DNA of 64,000 nucleotides from Chaetomium olivaceum (taxonomy: Eukaryota > Ascomycota > Sordariomycetes > Sordariales > Chaetomiaceae), in NCBI GenBank assembly GCA_039881045.1, contig JAYWVB010000081.1:50026-114025 (forward strand). Reading direction: 5' to 3'. Positions 1 to 12,522 of this stretch are shown one piece after another. Under the pieces are notes generated by a model. That model did not search any database. It was not told the DNA's origin and saw only the letters and a list, made by a program, of their open reading frames with translations. Made by a program: the position numbers and the translations under genes. The first letter of the stretch is position 1, and each line of letters opens with the position of its first letter.

Positions 1-2221
1 GGCAACGCCAAAATCTTGTCCGCTGCGTGTTCGGCCGCAATAACAATGGCAGCCGATGGGTTACCCGTGATATGTCCCGGGAATATGGAAGCGTCAACGA
101 CAAAGATGTTGTCAGTCCCGTACACCTTCGTGTTGAGGTCTACCACCGAGGTGCCGCCAGTCCGTCCGTCGTCAGTGCCGAGCTTGGCCGTGCCTAAAAC
201 CAGAAACTGTCAGTCCCTTGTCATCAAAAGCAAACGGTGAATAGCCAGGGAGCCTTACCGATCCAGTGATTGGCGCAGCGGCGTGCGGGAGTAGCCGGTA
301 TCTGCCATGAGCCACTCGTGTCAGCAAGAGCTCCTGCCGCCCGAAGGCCCTAGGTGGGCTTAGATTTGTGCTCACCGAGTCTACAAAATCCTCGACCGTG
401 ATGTTTGAGGGAGGGGTGATCCACGTCAGATTTGCTACACCCTTCAACGACTCTTTGAGGTTGGTGATTCCCTGGATAACTGCTTCCCTATCATGTTCGT
501 CACGGAGGTAAGGGGGCGTAGAGACGATGGTGTTCAGCTGCCTCGTGATGGTCATCCGGCCTCGGGACAGAGAGCCTGTACCTAAGTACTGGGTAACCGT
601 CATCGAAGCTACTCCCCGTCAGCATTCTCTCCTATCAGCTCGCTCGACCCCTTAATCTGACTCACTGTTGAGTTTGCCCTCGACACGAGCCTGCCACTGG
701 AGGTGACGAGGGATACCATCGCTTCCAGTGATGATCTCCCAGAACTGAGTCACACAGTTAGTAGAGAGAATAAACAGCAGCCACTTCCCGAATAACATTA
801 TGGCTTACAATCGGTCCAATATTAGGGGCAGCTTGGGCCAGCGGACCAGTTCTGTTGGCTACCTCTCGTCAGCTTGTTTACCCTCTGCCTCACGGTCTGG
901 ACTCCTCCCAGAACCTACCTAAATAAGTCTCAGTGTCGCTAATAATGGGATCGTCCCAAGCACCATAGTAGTCGTAGAAAACCACGTCTGGATGTGCAAT
1001 CTCGACATCCGTCTATGAAGGGGCAGTCAGCGGTGTCCGATCCCTTCTGCCTCCTTTTCATACCACCTGTGGGAACTGATAGTGGAAGAACTTACGCCGA
1101 CATGGTCGTTCAAGTTATGGCCTACCGGCAGGTTGATCCACTGCTCAGAATCAATCATGGTCGGGCCGTCAGTCGAGTTCTTGACAACGTTCAATTGGTC
1201 CGTCGGCCCAATACCGCCTAGTCACTTTCGGTCAGTCTAACAGGTCCTCTAGTTTCAGTCGAGGGGGGAATGTTTACTCCTGAATAGCAGCTTTGCCGAG
1301 CCAAATGCTCCCGCCGCAATAATCACTCGACCCGTGCCGGGGGTGAGCGCGACGGTACCAGCATGGCCAGCTCCGCTACACTGCACCTCGACACCGGTAG
1401 CATGTCCGCCTTCCCGAATCACCCGTCTCACGGTTGTATTCATCCACAGAGTGAAGCTCTGGCGCTCAAATGCCGACACGAGATAGGTGGCCAAGGGACC
1501 GCCTCTCTCGCCGCCAGAATACATGAAGGTGCTGTGCCCAAAGGTGCGGTTCTTCTTGTCCGGGTGATCGTTTGGAATCAGGTATTCCCAGCCCGCTGTC
1601 TCGAGGCTGTTGCCCAACATGTCGAAGCCCTGAGATAGGTATCGCTTGCCGTCCATCGAAGGCGCAATGGTGCCGGGGATCCGAGAGAAAACCCGCTCCG
1701 TAGCGGCCGCTACATCCTTACTGTGCCAACCCTCGGGAAAGTTGACGTCCCAGTCGTCAGGGTGCGGCTTCCACCACAGTCCTGCGTTGACCGCGGTTCC
1801 GCCGCCGAGCATGCAACCCGCCATCTGGTCGACATCGGTACATATCGCGCCGGTCGGATCAGCCCAGATTTGATTGCATAGACCGGGGACGTCAAAGCGA
1901 GTTAGACTCGTGTCGGCCAGCCAGTCGGGCTTCATTATCCCGCCCCATCGCCCGGTCGACGGCGGCCCCTTCTCGATCAACAGTACCTTGTGGCCGGCTT
2001 CGCTCAAGCGGTCCGCGATGGGGATGCCACCGGCCCCGGATCCTACAACAATGTAGTCGTATGTCTCGGTCGAGGAGACGTTGGCACATTGTGCCTGCGC
2101 CGCTGCTGGCTGCAGCCCTGGAGGAGGTCATCAGACAGTGTGACCGGGACTTGGTCTGCGGTTTTCACTTACAGAGCGCCAAAGCGCCCCCGGCCGCCAC
2201 CAACTTGGAAACGGCGTGCAT
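1..2221 (-). CDS. Secreted cellobiose-dehydrogenase-type GMC flavodehydrogenase lacking the cytochrome domain (3' end outside window)
   Basis: FAD-dependent GMC oxidoreductase of the CDH dehydrogenase type (CAZy AA3_1-like), which oxidises cello-oligosaccharides at C1 in secreted cellulose-degrading systems. Exons by splice signals and phase: 2221-2173, 2117-1278, 1217-1096, 1012-919, 858-809, 744-666, 608-376, 301-259, 193 to beyond base 1; all eight junctions keep frame, about 567 residues visible. The first exon encodes a signal peptide starting MHAVSKLVAAGGALAL. The FAD-binding GSGAGG lies at residues 42-47, followed by the CDH hallmarks DQMAGC, GGGTAVNAGLWWKP and SGGERGGPLATYL. The catalytic His is in ANHWIG (about residue 501) and the conserved Asn in TGNP (about 548). 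In classical CDH a b-type cytochrome (AA8) of about 200 residues precedes the flavodomain; here the signal peptide runs almost straight into the Rossmann fold. A C-terminal cellulose-binding module cannot be judged because the window ends. Confidence 0.88.
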
Positions 2222-4544
2222 GTCGACTCGAGTCGGAATATGCAGATTGATAAAAGAGAACTCGGCTCGGCAGAGGACTTTGGTGGGCAGTCGAATACGA
2301 GTCCCCCTCCTGACACCATCGATGAGGAACTAGGACCTCTTAAACCCCAACACGAGCCGACCAGCCCAGAGGCCGACGGATCCAGGGGCTCACCGTCGGG
2401 GTTTCGCCCCCATATTTCCCCATCGCTGAGTGCGGAGATTTTCTCGAAGTCTTCGGTCAAGATTGGAGAACTCTATTAGCCGAGAGTGCGGGATGCCAGA
2501 ACGTGGCAGTCAGCATGCGCGGTTCGGTTCAACAAGCATGTCCGGGGTGCATCCTTTCAATCTATTCGAGCGGGGAACCCTCCCAAAAAGCTGGGGTATA
2601 TATTAATGCTGGCATCTCTCCTGTATTACCAAGCTTCTTCTCTCCTTCCTCGTGATGCCAAGTTCCACGCCACAACTCTTGCATGTCGGTCTGTCCGTCT
2701 TTCTTCCCACTGATTCCCCCTATTGGTGAGCAGTACCCCTGACCCAAGGAATAGGACTGCATTCACTGGTCCATTGCTCCTACGATGGAACTCGGCCGGG
2801 AGGGGGTGATAGCACATGGCAGCCATCAGCAAGGGGCCAAGTCGGGGATGGCTGCCTTTTCGAGAGTGCCCCTTTTCTTCATTTGGTCTCTGAGTTTATC
2901 CCGGGGATCACAGGCTGAATTTTAGAGGAGTTCGGCATATTTCATGTTGTTCAGGCGTGGCTAGAGAAGCTGAGTCGAAAATAACAAGTTCACTAGCCTG
3001 CCCTACGGAGAGTTAAATCGAGTTCCGGGATGGATCTACATTTGATGCCGTGGCCATGGAAGGCGGAGAAGGGTCTGAACTGACTTTATTTCGGGAACCC
3101 TGGTTCGTCGTCAATTCCCCGGACTCCTCCGGCTGAAAGAGAACGTGGGAGCCGATATACATCATTGCCGATTTTCACGGCAGATCCCCAGCGTTGGGAT
3201 GACAAGACCCTGCAACCCGTCTTCGGGTATGCAACCAGTTGTGCAGGCACGGGTTACTGTGGATCTGATCGGTGTGATGGTCAAGGGAACCGTTGGCCCC
3301 GTCTCCTCCGCATAATGGGGTATGCAATTAGGTGAAGTATCACACGGCGGCATGAGAAGAGATCGTCCTGCCAGCGATGCACCTATCAGATATCAATTAC
3401 TAGCTAGACACACCAGAGCGCCCCTGCTAATATAAATAAATGTACCTGCCCAGAGCAGTCCTGCTTAAAGCCCCGTGTTGGATGAAAACCACATACCTAA
3501 CCAATTGAACAGCAATGTATGTACAGGTATGTACCTGGGTATGAAATGACAGGGCCAGTCTTATCAGAGCAACCGCAGGCCCATCTTCTTAGGACGACCA
3601 GCCAACAGCGGTGATAAGACTCGAGGTGCGGTAGTTAGCGAAAGGGAATGAATGTCAACATTCCCCCCAAACGTTGAAGCCTATATGAGCTAGCGAGGGA
3701 GGCTACACTGCTACGCAGCACATACCCACCCACCTACATACCTACACTATGCATGTAGGTAGTTGTCACTATCCTCCGACAATAAGTGATAATTGCTTAT
3801 TGGTCCCTCATGGGGACTCCATACTGTGTAAACCTGACTCTTAACAAAACTTCAAAGTCGAGTGATCATTGAAGCGAGGCTTCAATAACAATCTTAACCA
3901 GGAACTGCACTAACAACTGTTCGTATTTCTCAAAAAGTTCGGGCTCCTCCATGTGCCTCCCAAAATAGCTTGAGCTTAGGTACCGAAGTTGCTTCTTAGT
4001 CGACCAAATATTCGTCGAGGCAGCTTGGGGCAGAGGTCGAAGTCTGTACGGACATACTTGTACTTCGTGAACCAATGAGGCCCATGGTTCTCACGTGGGA
4101 ACCCGCTTGGTGAGGAAGGCTGATTGTGGAAGATGGAAGAATCTCTCGGCTGAACGTGAACGTGGCCTTTTCGCGCCGTCGGAGCGTGCGTGGTCGCCCT
4201 GGTGGGGCTCAGCCGATGCTGGGGCCAGTAAGGCGGCCGGGTTCTTACACTCAGGACGGAAAAACCGCAACGCCGGTGCCCAGCAATCGCTCCTGCAAAC
4301 CGAAACCAACAGGGGCCCTGGGGAGAGTGGAGCTCGTTCGGACAGTTCAACTGTCAATTGCCTCCCGGAAATCAGATTGCGTGTTTGGCGGCAGCCCATT
4401 TGTGGGGACATTTCCAGATCCAAAAAAAAACTCGCGGCGTTGCCCCCTATCAACCTTCCACGTTGGCATCCGCAAAACAGTCGCGCGTAAATCGAGAAGA
4501 CACGAAACCGATTTTCCTTCGCGACGCTCGACTCAATAGTCACA
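2222..4544. other. Intergenic region between the CDH-like gene and PHO88
   Basis: No convincing coding sequence on either strand. It must hold the promoters of two divergent genes. Around 3500-3540 and 3720-3760 there are clusters of TACCTA/TAGGTA-type short repeats. The open frames at 4091-4618 on both strands are GC-rich shadows without recognisable motifs or splice partners. Confidence 0.6.
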
Positions 4545-5279
4545 ATGGCCGGCCTCAGCCCCCAGATGTAAGGCGCACGCGGGCTCAGTCGGAGAAGACA
4601 AGTAGACAGCGACGGCATGGCTAACGCAGACGTCGCGCAGAACGAACCTGATCATCATCCTGGGGATGATGCAGGTCGCGAAAAGGATTCCATTCGAGGA
4701 CCCGAACGTGCTCAACATCTGCCGCGGCATCTACATCGCTAGCAACTTGATCATTCTGGCGATCAACATCTACATCAAGATCACCATCGACAAGAAGAAG
4801 GGTACGTTTACGATTCATGTTGGAACTGTCCACAACCATTATGCTTGTGCTGAACCATTGAGGCTAACGATTGCGTCTCCTTAGACATGACCACGCTCAA
4901 GTACGTCGAGCCAGCGCCCATGGGCTCAAGCGAGGAGGGCAAGCTCGTCACCACGACCGTCCACGCCTACGATGTTGCCCAGCTCAAGACTCTCCTGCGC
5001 TCGCAGGGCATGGGTGTTCTTATGATGGGCGTCATGCACATCTACTTCAAGTACACCAACCCTCTGCTCATCCAGAGCATTATCCCTCTCAAGGGCGCCC
5101 TCGAGGCGAACCTGACCAAGATTCACATCTGGGGCAAACCGGCTTCTGGTGATCTCAAGCGGCCATTTAAGCAGGCTGCCGGCTTGATGAGCGGTCTCCA
5201 GAGCGGTCCCGCACAGGCGGACAAGAAGACAGTTGAGGCGGCCGAGCGGGCTGGCCGTGGCGGCGCCAAAGAGGAGTAA
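4545..5279 (+). CDS. PHO88: PHO88/SND3 family ER membrane protein
   Basis: Homologue of yeast Pho88 (Snd3), an ER membrane protein of the SRP-independent targeting (SND) pathway that was first linked to phosphate uptake. Three exons: 4545-4567, 4641-4801, 4885-5279, giving 192 residues. The acceptor at 4640 is chosen because it yields the conserved PQITNLIII start of the first membrane segment; the alternative AG at 4629 would break that. Two hydrophobic segments lie in the first 60 residues (NLIIILGMM and IYIASNLIILAINIYI). The family-typical DMTTLKYVEP, LKYTNPL, GKPASGDLKRPFK and DKKTVEAAERAG stretches follow in exon 3. Length agrees with yeast Pho88 (188 aa). No sign of damage. Confidence 0.95.
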
Positions 5280-5801
5280 TCAAGGCGAGACTGGCAGCAA
5301 TTGGTCTCGTCGACAGCCAGCAGCAGTTCTGTACAATATAACGCATGATTATGGGCATGATGATAGCGGTAATAATATATAGAGGTGTGATGGGACGATC
5401 GAGGTCATCCACAGAGAAACTAATTGAAACACCCTTGGCTCACCATCATCCGGGACCGAAGTAAGCCTCGTCCTGACGCGTTTTTGATGTACGTTACATA
5501 CAGAGTACCTCAAATCCCAAGAGTTGTCCTGTGGGGGACGTTTGTTGCTGTCAATCTTGAAGTTCTCCGACATCATTGCCTGCCGGGTTTGCGGAGCGGG
5601 ATCAACCCCTGCACCATTCTGTTCAGAACGTTAACTTCCAGGTTTCCAACAAACTCCAAGCATCTTACCCAACCCTTTCCTCTCGCGCACTCAAACAAGT
5701 GAGGTTGCGTCCAGTATCCTGCTCGGCTTTTTTTTTTTTGGGGCGTCGATTACATATCACCTCGCGCATTATCTCATCAACCTGGAGATACCCGCCTCGC
5801 C
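5280..5801. other. Intergenic region PHO88-RAD14
   Basis: Contains the PHO88 3' end and RAD14 promoter. A pyrimidine/T-run sits at about 5728-5740, close upstream of the RAD14 start. No gene seen. Confidence 0.6.
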
Positions 5802-7121
5802 ATGGATCGCCCAGGCACCCCACCGCAACCTCAAAGAACATCAGCCCCAAGACGGCCACCATCCCCGCCAACCCCCGAAGTCACCCGCCGGATAGTGAGT
5901 CGTTTCCTGCTCTCTCTGTTTGTTTATACTGACCATTTGGGTCGTAGGAGGAGTCGAGACTGCGCGCAAAAGCCACTCGTGACCAGCACGACAGGGAGCA
6001 ACGATCCGCTGGCGTCCATCCTGAACCCCGAACAGCCTCCGGCTTTGTCGGGGCAGACGATATTCAACTCACCGGGCCTGGGGGGAAGAAGCGACCATAC
6101 ACATCCATATCACGGACCGAGGTGCCAGCAACGAATCGCGATGCGCGCACGGTGCCCTCCAAAGATGGCACCGGTACAGGGGGCGCTGATCTACCGCCCA
6201 TGTCGCGCAAGTTTAGCAAATATGTCGATTACAACTTCAGTACCATGACCGACACCAAGGGCGGCTTTTTAAGTACGGAGGATGACCCTTGGAATAAGAG
6301 CATGTCTACAGGTGTCGCCGCATCTGGCCCGCCGGTCGCTGAGCAGAAACCAGCGCATATGTCGGCGGCTGAGTGGGAACGGATGCAGCTGCTCAGAAAG
6401 CTGCAACGTAACAAGTCGGGGCCTTTTGAGCCTTCGCTGAGCGCCCTCGCCGACGAGAAGACCAGAAAACGGTGCCGAGAGTGTCGCACTGTAGAAATCG
6501 ACTTTGTCTGGGAGGAGGTTTTTGGCTGCGCGGTGTGCAACACTTGCAAGGAGAAATACCCGGAGAAATACAGCTTACTCACGAAGACGGAGTGCAAGGA
6601 GGATTATTTGTTGACAGAGCGTAAGTCAATCCAGCGACGGGGGGGCGTGCAACGCACACAATACTAACCGCTTTCTTGCAGCCGAACTCAAAGACGACGA
6701 ACTTCTCCCGCACCTATCAAAACCGAACCCACACAAGTCCCACTGGCATGACATGATGCTTTTCCTACGGTACCAAGTTGAGGATTATGCATTCAAGCAG
6801 AAATGGGGCTCAACCGAGGCGTTAGATGCCGAGTTCGAGAAGCGTGAGGCAGATAAGAAGAGGCGCAAAGAGGCGAAGTTTAAAGAGAAACTCTTGGACC
6901 TGAAACGAAAAACCAGGACAGATGCGTTTCGGCGAAACAATGCAAAAGCTGGGGCCAGCGCTGGAGGAGGCGGGATAGGAAAGGCAACCAAATTTGGGGA
7001 TGCTATCGGCGGCGGCGGGAAACATGTACATGAATGGGGGCGAACCGTCGAGAACGAGGATGGGATGACTTTGAAGACATGCTTGACATGTAACATGGAA
7101 GTCGAAGAGCTGGAGCTATGA
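5802..7121 (+). CDS. RAD14: DNA repair protein RAD14 (XPA homologue)
   Basis: Damage-verification and scaffold factor of nucleotide excision repair. Exons 5802-5894, 5948-6620, 6682-7121; phases 0 and 1 fit, total 401 residues. The N-terminal 90 residues are Pro/Arg-rich and low complexity. The MSRKFSKYVDYNFSTMTDTKGGF stretch precedes the XPA zinc finger, a four-cysteine site of the CREC...CNTC type at about residues 207-231, followed by the DNA-binding fold with LTKTECKEDYLLTEPEL, HKSHWHDMMLFLRYQVED and a basic helix (KKRRKEAKFKEKLLDLKRKTR). The C-terminus ends in HVHEWGRTVENEDGMTLKTC, typical of fungal Rad14. The gene looks intact. Confidence 0.95.
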
Positions 7122-8101
7122 ATAGTCCGCGCCGGCCCTTTTGAGGGAGAGAATCCCCCGGTTTGAATCAGCTACCTAATCATTTGTGGAGGATGTCGCT
7201 GACTGCCGATATGTATGTACACAGAATTCTCGTTATTTCGTATAACCTAAATCTTAGCAATTGGAACTTGAAAGTTTTTCTCCGGTGCCGCGCCGCCGCC
7301 CTTGATACGAATAGGTTGATATATCAAATGATTGATATCAAGCCGAGTTGAAGTAAAGGTAGTAAACCATGGAAGGGGTTGAAATTTCATGGCAATACAC
7401 ATACAACGTCGATTTTACTGTGGGTGGCGGGATGGTACAAATTGCATGATAAAGGAACCCAACCGCACATCGTTCCTTGGAAGTATCAAACCCCTTTTGT
7501 CTTTATTCCCTTTCGAGGTAACTTGATTTATTCGTTCAGATGACACTCGCCCCTACATCAATTCCATAACATGGTGAAGGTTACAGAAGAAAGACATGGT
7601 GAACTATCTGAACAAGGGGTAAATTCCGATAACGGAAATTTCAGGTCGGGGTGCCCTGCAGCCTCATGAGGAATGGACAACGAACTGTCATTCGCCAGCC
7701 GTGCCAGCAATCTGTGGGCCCAAACAGCTCCAGGCTTGCGGGCCTGCCACTTTTGGCCAGCATCACCAGGCACAGGCGAGCATTGCCGCCCGGCTGCAGA
7801 CTGATTTGGCAAACCCAAAAATTTATTCCTACGCGCTCGCATGACCCCTTACAACATCCCGATCCTCGAGTCCATCGTCCCACGACATCGGCGCGCAGTG
7901 CTTCTCGAGCACACCAGCCGGATTTGCTTCAGTTGCTGCAGAACCATTCGTTCATTCCCCTGAGCGACGACACTCGGAGCTTCCGCCCAGAGCTCTATCC
8001 AGCCCCCCACAACAACACTTCTTGTCGCGCATCGGCCCCTCCATGGCCACAGTGACCAACTTGGAGGCTTGCGAAGTTTAAACTCGCCCCCGGTGACCGC
8101 C
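7122..8101. other. Intergenic region RAD14-striatin
   Basis: Nothing recognisable as coding. The stretch 7640-8100 is probably 5' leader or promoter of the striatin gene; the open frames there (for example 7849-8187 minus) have no domain features. Confidence 0.55.
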
Positions 8102-10794
8102 ATGGGCACGAACGGAGGGAGCGGGCTGGGCGAGACGGGTGGCATGATGGGAAACAACGCCAACCAACCGCCAACCACCGAGTACACCCTCCAAGGTCGG
8201 TGCAGCGTTCATGGCCAAAGAGAGGGCATTAACAGCTAACCTCGGTACATAGGTGTCATGCGCTTTCTCCAAACAGAATGGCACCGCCACGAACGCGACC
8301 GCAATGCCTGGGAGATCGAGAAGCAGGAGATGAAGAGCAGGATAGCCAGCCTTGAGGGCCAAACACGGAGAGCCGACGCGACGCAAAAGGCATTGAAAAA
8401 ATATGTCACAATCCTCGAAAAGAAGGTCAAGGACCAGTCTGCCCTGTTGAAATCTGATAAGCCGACCGAAACGGAGCCCAAGCTGGATCGCGCTTCGTTG
8501 CTCCAGGAGAAACTACGGCGTAAGTCTTCTTTGGAGCCCCCTCTGGGTGTCGGTTTATGATCGCAAAGACTAATACGTGCACGGGGGCAGCGTCGCTAGA
8601 GAAACCCAGCGCCCCTTCAATCGAGGGCGGCTCGCTTGAGGCTGGTCTCGCTGACGAAGAGGCCTCGCGCAACGAGCTGAAGTCTTTCCTCGACCAGTGC
8701 CAAGCCGAATTTACGTACCTGATGATCACGCCTGCGAACCCTATAGCCCCGAGAGAATCCCCGCCACTCCCGATAATCGAAGATCTACGAGAAGGGGACG
8801 CCTTCGGCCAGCCGCTCTTGGACCAATCCTATCAACAGAGCCTACGGCAGCAACAGCAACAACAGCAGCAGCAGCAGCAGAGCAATGCCCGCGAGTACAT
8901 CGCGGCGCAGTCGCAGTCGCGCCCGGCCCCGACTCCAAACAACCAGGCGCCCGCGCCTCCAGCGTCCGGAAACTTCCCGGTCAAGCCGCTCGATGCCCAG
9001 TCTGCGCCGATGGTCCGGAACTCGAACAGCGAGCATACTGCCGCGGGGTATAGAAACTCTGCCGAGTGGCCAGCTCCGGGGTCTGCGCCTCTGAGGTCAG
9101 CGGCAGAGCAGGGAACCGAGCTCGTCAACCAACCCCAGCATCTAAGCGAAACGGAAGATAAGGGAGATGGTGCCGAAAAACGTAGCGTGGATGAGACAGA
9201 CAGCTGGGATTTTAATGACGCCAACTTCCCAGACACCGCTGCGCCTAATCAGCACCAGCAGGCCTCTACCACCCGCCCGGATACCGATGTGTTTCCAACG
9301 GCGGAGAACATTCCGCGATCACCGAATCGTGCGCCACTCGCACACCGGAGGAAGAGCTCGAGCTCAATGGCCCGTAGGCGGAGCACAGACCACGAACTCT
9401 CGCTCCACGCGCTGGGTCCCAAGGCTGAAAGCTCCAACTTCAAGCTCAAATTTGGTCTGCGCGGTCATCTCGACACGGTCCGGACCGTGATCTTCTCCGG
9501 AGGTGGTAGCCCCGGCGAACCCGAGATCTGCACTGCCGGGGACGACGGGACGATCAAACGGTTCCATATCCCGGACCGGCACCCTGGGCACATGGGCGCC
9601 AGTGGCTCCGATCTTGATGTTGTTGCTGACTTCACACATCGTGGTCATGCCGGAGCAGTGCTCTCACTAACATCTTGGTCACCATCGCCGAATTTTTCAA
9701 CAGGCGGTCGCGCGCAGGGCGACGGTTGGATCTTCTCCGGCGGGCAAGATGCAACGATCCGAATCTGGGAGCGTGGGAGGGTAGATCCCAAGGCGACGTT
9801 GGACGGCCACACCGACGCTGTCTGGGGTCTCTGCGTTCTCCCGGCGAACCTAGGGGCCATCTTCGGCCAGTCGAACGCATACGGGACACCAGACCGCATC
9901 TTGCTCGTGTCCGGGGCGGCGGATGGCTGCGTAAAGGTGTGGGCTGTCAGCTCGCCCCCACAACTTACCTCGCCGCAGCCCACCGGCGGACGCCGCGCGC
10001 AAGGCGGTCGTGTCAGGGGCAACTCAATGAGCTCCGGTTCGGCGTTTCCGAACTCGCCGCAACCCACCACAGCCTCGAACTCACCGTGCCATCATACGCT
10101 GATCCACACCATCTCGCGCCAGAACTCAAAGGCAAGTCCGACGTGCATCACGCCGCTGAGCCTAAACGGCGAAACTTTTGTGGTCAGCTACTCGGATGCC
10201 GCCATCATCGTGTATGACACACGCTCCGGCGAGGAAATTGGCACCATGGCAAGCCTAGAAACATACGACGGCACAGCGTCGACCAGCGTGAACGCAGTCG
10301 TTGCGACGACCGCTGGGCTAGACCATCAGCCCCATCAAGGCCTGAGTGAGGAGGACACGGCCGGCGGCGGGCCTACTGGCGGCGGTCGAGCCATGGCTGG
10401 ATCTGGGGTCGAAGGTGTCATCATCTCGGGCCACGAGGACTGTTACGTGCGGTTCTTTGATGCCAACAGCGGTAAGTTGTCCCGGCGATATCCCGGTCCG
10501 GCTCGCATCGAGACTAAGCTAACCACCCGAGTAGGCCAATGCACGTATAACATGGTCGCTCACCCAGCCTCTATCTCCAGCCTCTCGCTGAGCCCCGACG
10601 GTCGGGAGCTAGTCAGCGCGGGTCACGATGCTTCCCTACGGTTCTGGTCGTTGGAGAAGCGGTCTTGTACCCAGGAAATCACCAACCATCGCGTCATGCG
10701 CGGCGAGGGTGTCTGCACCGTTGTGTGGAGTCAGGATGGCAGGTGGGTTGTGAGCGGCGGTGGCGACGGAGTGGTCAAGGTCTTTGCGCGATAG
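8102..10794 (+). CDS. ham-3: Striatin-family WD40 scaffold (HAM-3/PRO11 type) of the STRIPAK complex
   Basis: Scaffold of the STRIPAK phosphatase-kinase complex; in Neurospora and Sordaria it is needed for hyphal fusion and fruiting-body formation. Exons 8102-8195, 8253-8519, 8591-10471, 10535-10794, about 833 residues. Exon 2 holds the striatin N-terminal block (GVMRFLQTEWHRHERDR) and a coiled coil (QKALKKYVTILEKKVKDQ). A run of 11 glutamines is followed by a disordered Ser/Pro-rich linker. Seven WD-type repeats fill the C-terminal half (LRGHLDTVRTVIF, AGDDGTIKRF, SGGQDATIRIWE, DGHTDAVWGL, SGAADGCVKVW, SGHEDCYVRFFD, SAGHDASLRFW, SGGGDGVVKVF). The intron at 10472-10534 is 63 bp, in frame and free of stops, so it is easily read through. 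Splicing it restores DANSG-QCTYNM, the family consensus. Confidence 0.93.
8848..8880 (+). repeat. CAG/CAA triplet repeat coding for polyglutamine
   Basis: Eleven consecutive CAG or CAA codons inside striatin exon 3. The four interior CAA codons precede a pure CAG tail, so the tail is the part most likely to vary in length. Confidence 0.95.
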
Positions 10795-12522
10795 TATCCA
10801 CAATCACGCCGCTACGAAGAGGACGAGCCGGTTACCGTGCTAGTTTCGCGCATGTCACGCGCTAGGGAGAATCGCTTACGGGACAGCGACTGGGACGCGG
10901 CCGTGTCACGCGTTCGCTTGGTGAGGACGAATCAAGGAGTTGGGGGCTGATACCGCTGGGGAGTTTTTGGTCTTGCACGAGAGCACAGCGCGGCTGCGCT
11001 CAAGGATGATCAATGTGGGGATGCCGTCTGCCGCCCTGGCCGTCCCCCACATGAGGGTTTTCGGGAGATGGGCCCGGCGAAAGGACGAGCAAGGGTGCCC
11101 TGAATGAAACGATCGACAGGACTTCAGTGTAACGGAATGTACGATTGGCAGAGTATTGTGTATAAACCTAGAAGCTGGCCATCCTAGGTTATGTCCGGTG
11201 TTAGCTTCGGTTTGTGTATCAAAGCGGAGGACACATACTAATTCGTGTTTAGTTTCTATGTCAATGAAGACTTGGTACCCAGCCCTGAATCTGACATTTT
11301 TCGAGACGGCTAAGCCCGCGTGGTGTGTTTTATCGCTAGGTGCACGGCAGAAAATATCTTTTGTGAATGCAAACCGTACCTATCTCGTTACATAGTCAAC
11401 TTGAAGGTGTCGCAAATACCAGTGCTGGTGTCGGCTTGCTGATAACGCTGATCGAGGCCCTCGACAATCCCTCGTAGGTCACCCGACTTGATCGGTTCGA
11501 CGTCCCGGCCCCTCCTCCCCAACAATATTAGAGCAACACGACGGGAACGGACCCAGAACAATGGCCATGATTTCGCTCATTGTGGAAATAGCAGCGCTTA
11601 TCCCTTCATCTCGACCGAACAAGGCGAAGGCAATTCCACCTACGACATGGTCAGTATCGAGGTTTTGGAGCGGGAGAGGGGTTGCAAATGCCGCAAAGCG
11701 CGTCTTGGCTCTTTATGCAAGACACGGCCAGGCCACCAACCGTTGGACACGGCATGACCAGTGCCGCTGGGAGCCAGGAAATGGAGATATTGACCGTGGT
11801 ATTCCCTCCACGGCAGCTATGATCAGCAACCCGGGTAGATGTCGCTCCATGCGATAGGCTGATGCTGGTCAGATGGGTGGGACTTGGCTAAAACTGCCGA
11901 AGCCGTGTTACGGGAGTTGCAAACTTGCAATAACCATAGCGGCGTCTAATTTGTTTCCCATCATCGCACGGAGCACCTCATCTCTATAACCCACGCTGTG
12001 ATGTCGATACGACAATCTGGTTGCTCACGTCATGCGGCACTCTATGCACTGAATCTGGGGGTAACGCTGGGTCCCGTTGCCGTAAGCGGCAACTAGGGAG
12101 CGGGCTCGCAGCAGACACTGCAACCTTTTGCCGACGCGGATACAACCTCGGGCGATCTCACATGGCCTGGATCTCGCTCCCATCGCACTCGTTGTCTCGC
12201 CGGCTAGTTAACGGTACCTGGGGGGTTACCGCTTCGGGGTTTGAGGGCCTTGAGAACTGGACATACCCGCTTGTCGGCTTGGTTTACCGGTCCAAGGTTC
12301 GAGACATGGCCCGCCTTTTGTGCTCTCAAGATTGACTATCGCCATCTCAATAAATATTGCCCAGCAAGCGGAGACACGGCAAGAGGGTAGATAAGCCAGT
12401 CCTTGTCCAACAACGGTCCCTTGCCTACCAGGACGACCAGAGACGCCCTCCTCCTGTTTCTGCCGCACCGGTTCCCTTCAAACCTTCCGCCGTTTACCCC
12501 AGCTTGAATCAACACCGCCAGG
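10795..12522. other. Intergenic region striatin-aspartic protease
   Basis: About 1.7 kb with no supported gene. Short frames at 11156-11395, 11488-11857 and 12021-12335 lack domains, splice partners and codon-bias evidence. Presumably UTRs and the protease promoter. Confidence 0.55.

Noticed and set aside
2131..2460. Frame upstream of the CDH-like gene as a possible cytochrome domain
   Set aside because: No haem-ligand Met/His pattern or AA8-like sequence; the splice at 2172/2118 joins a signal peptide instead.
4091..4618. 175-codon minus frame and overlapping plus frames upstream of PHO88
   Set aside because: No domain, no splice partners, overlapping open frames on both strands as expected in GC-rich non-coding DNA; overlaps the real PHO88 first exon.
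11485..11515. GGTTCGAC as part of a tRNA gene
   Set aside because: No cloverleaf could be drawn around it.
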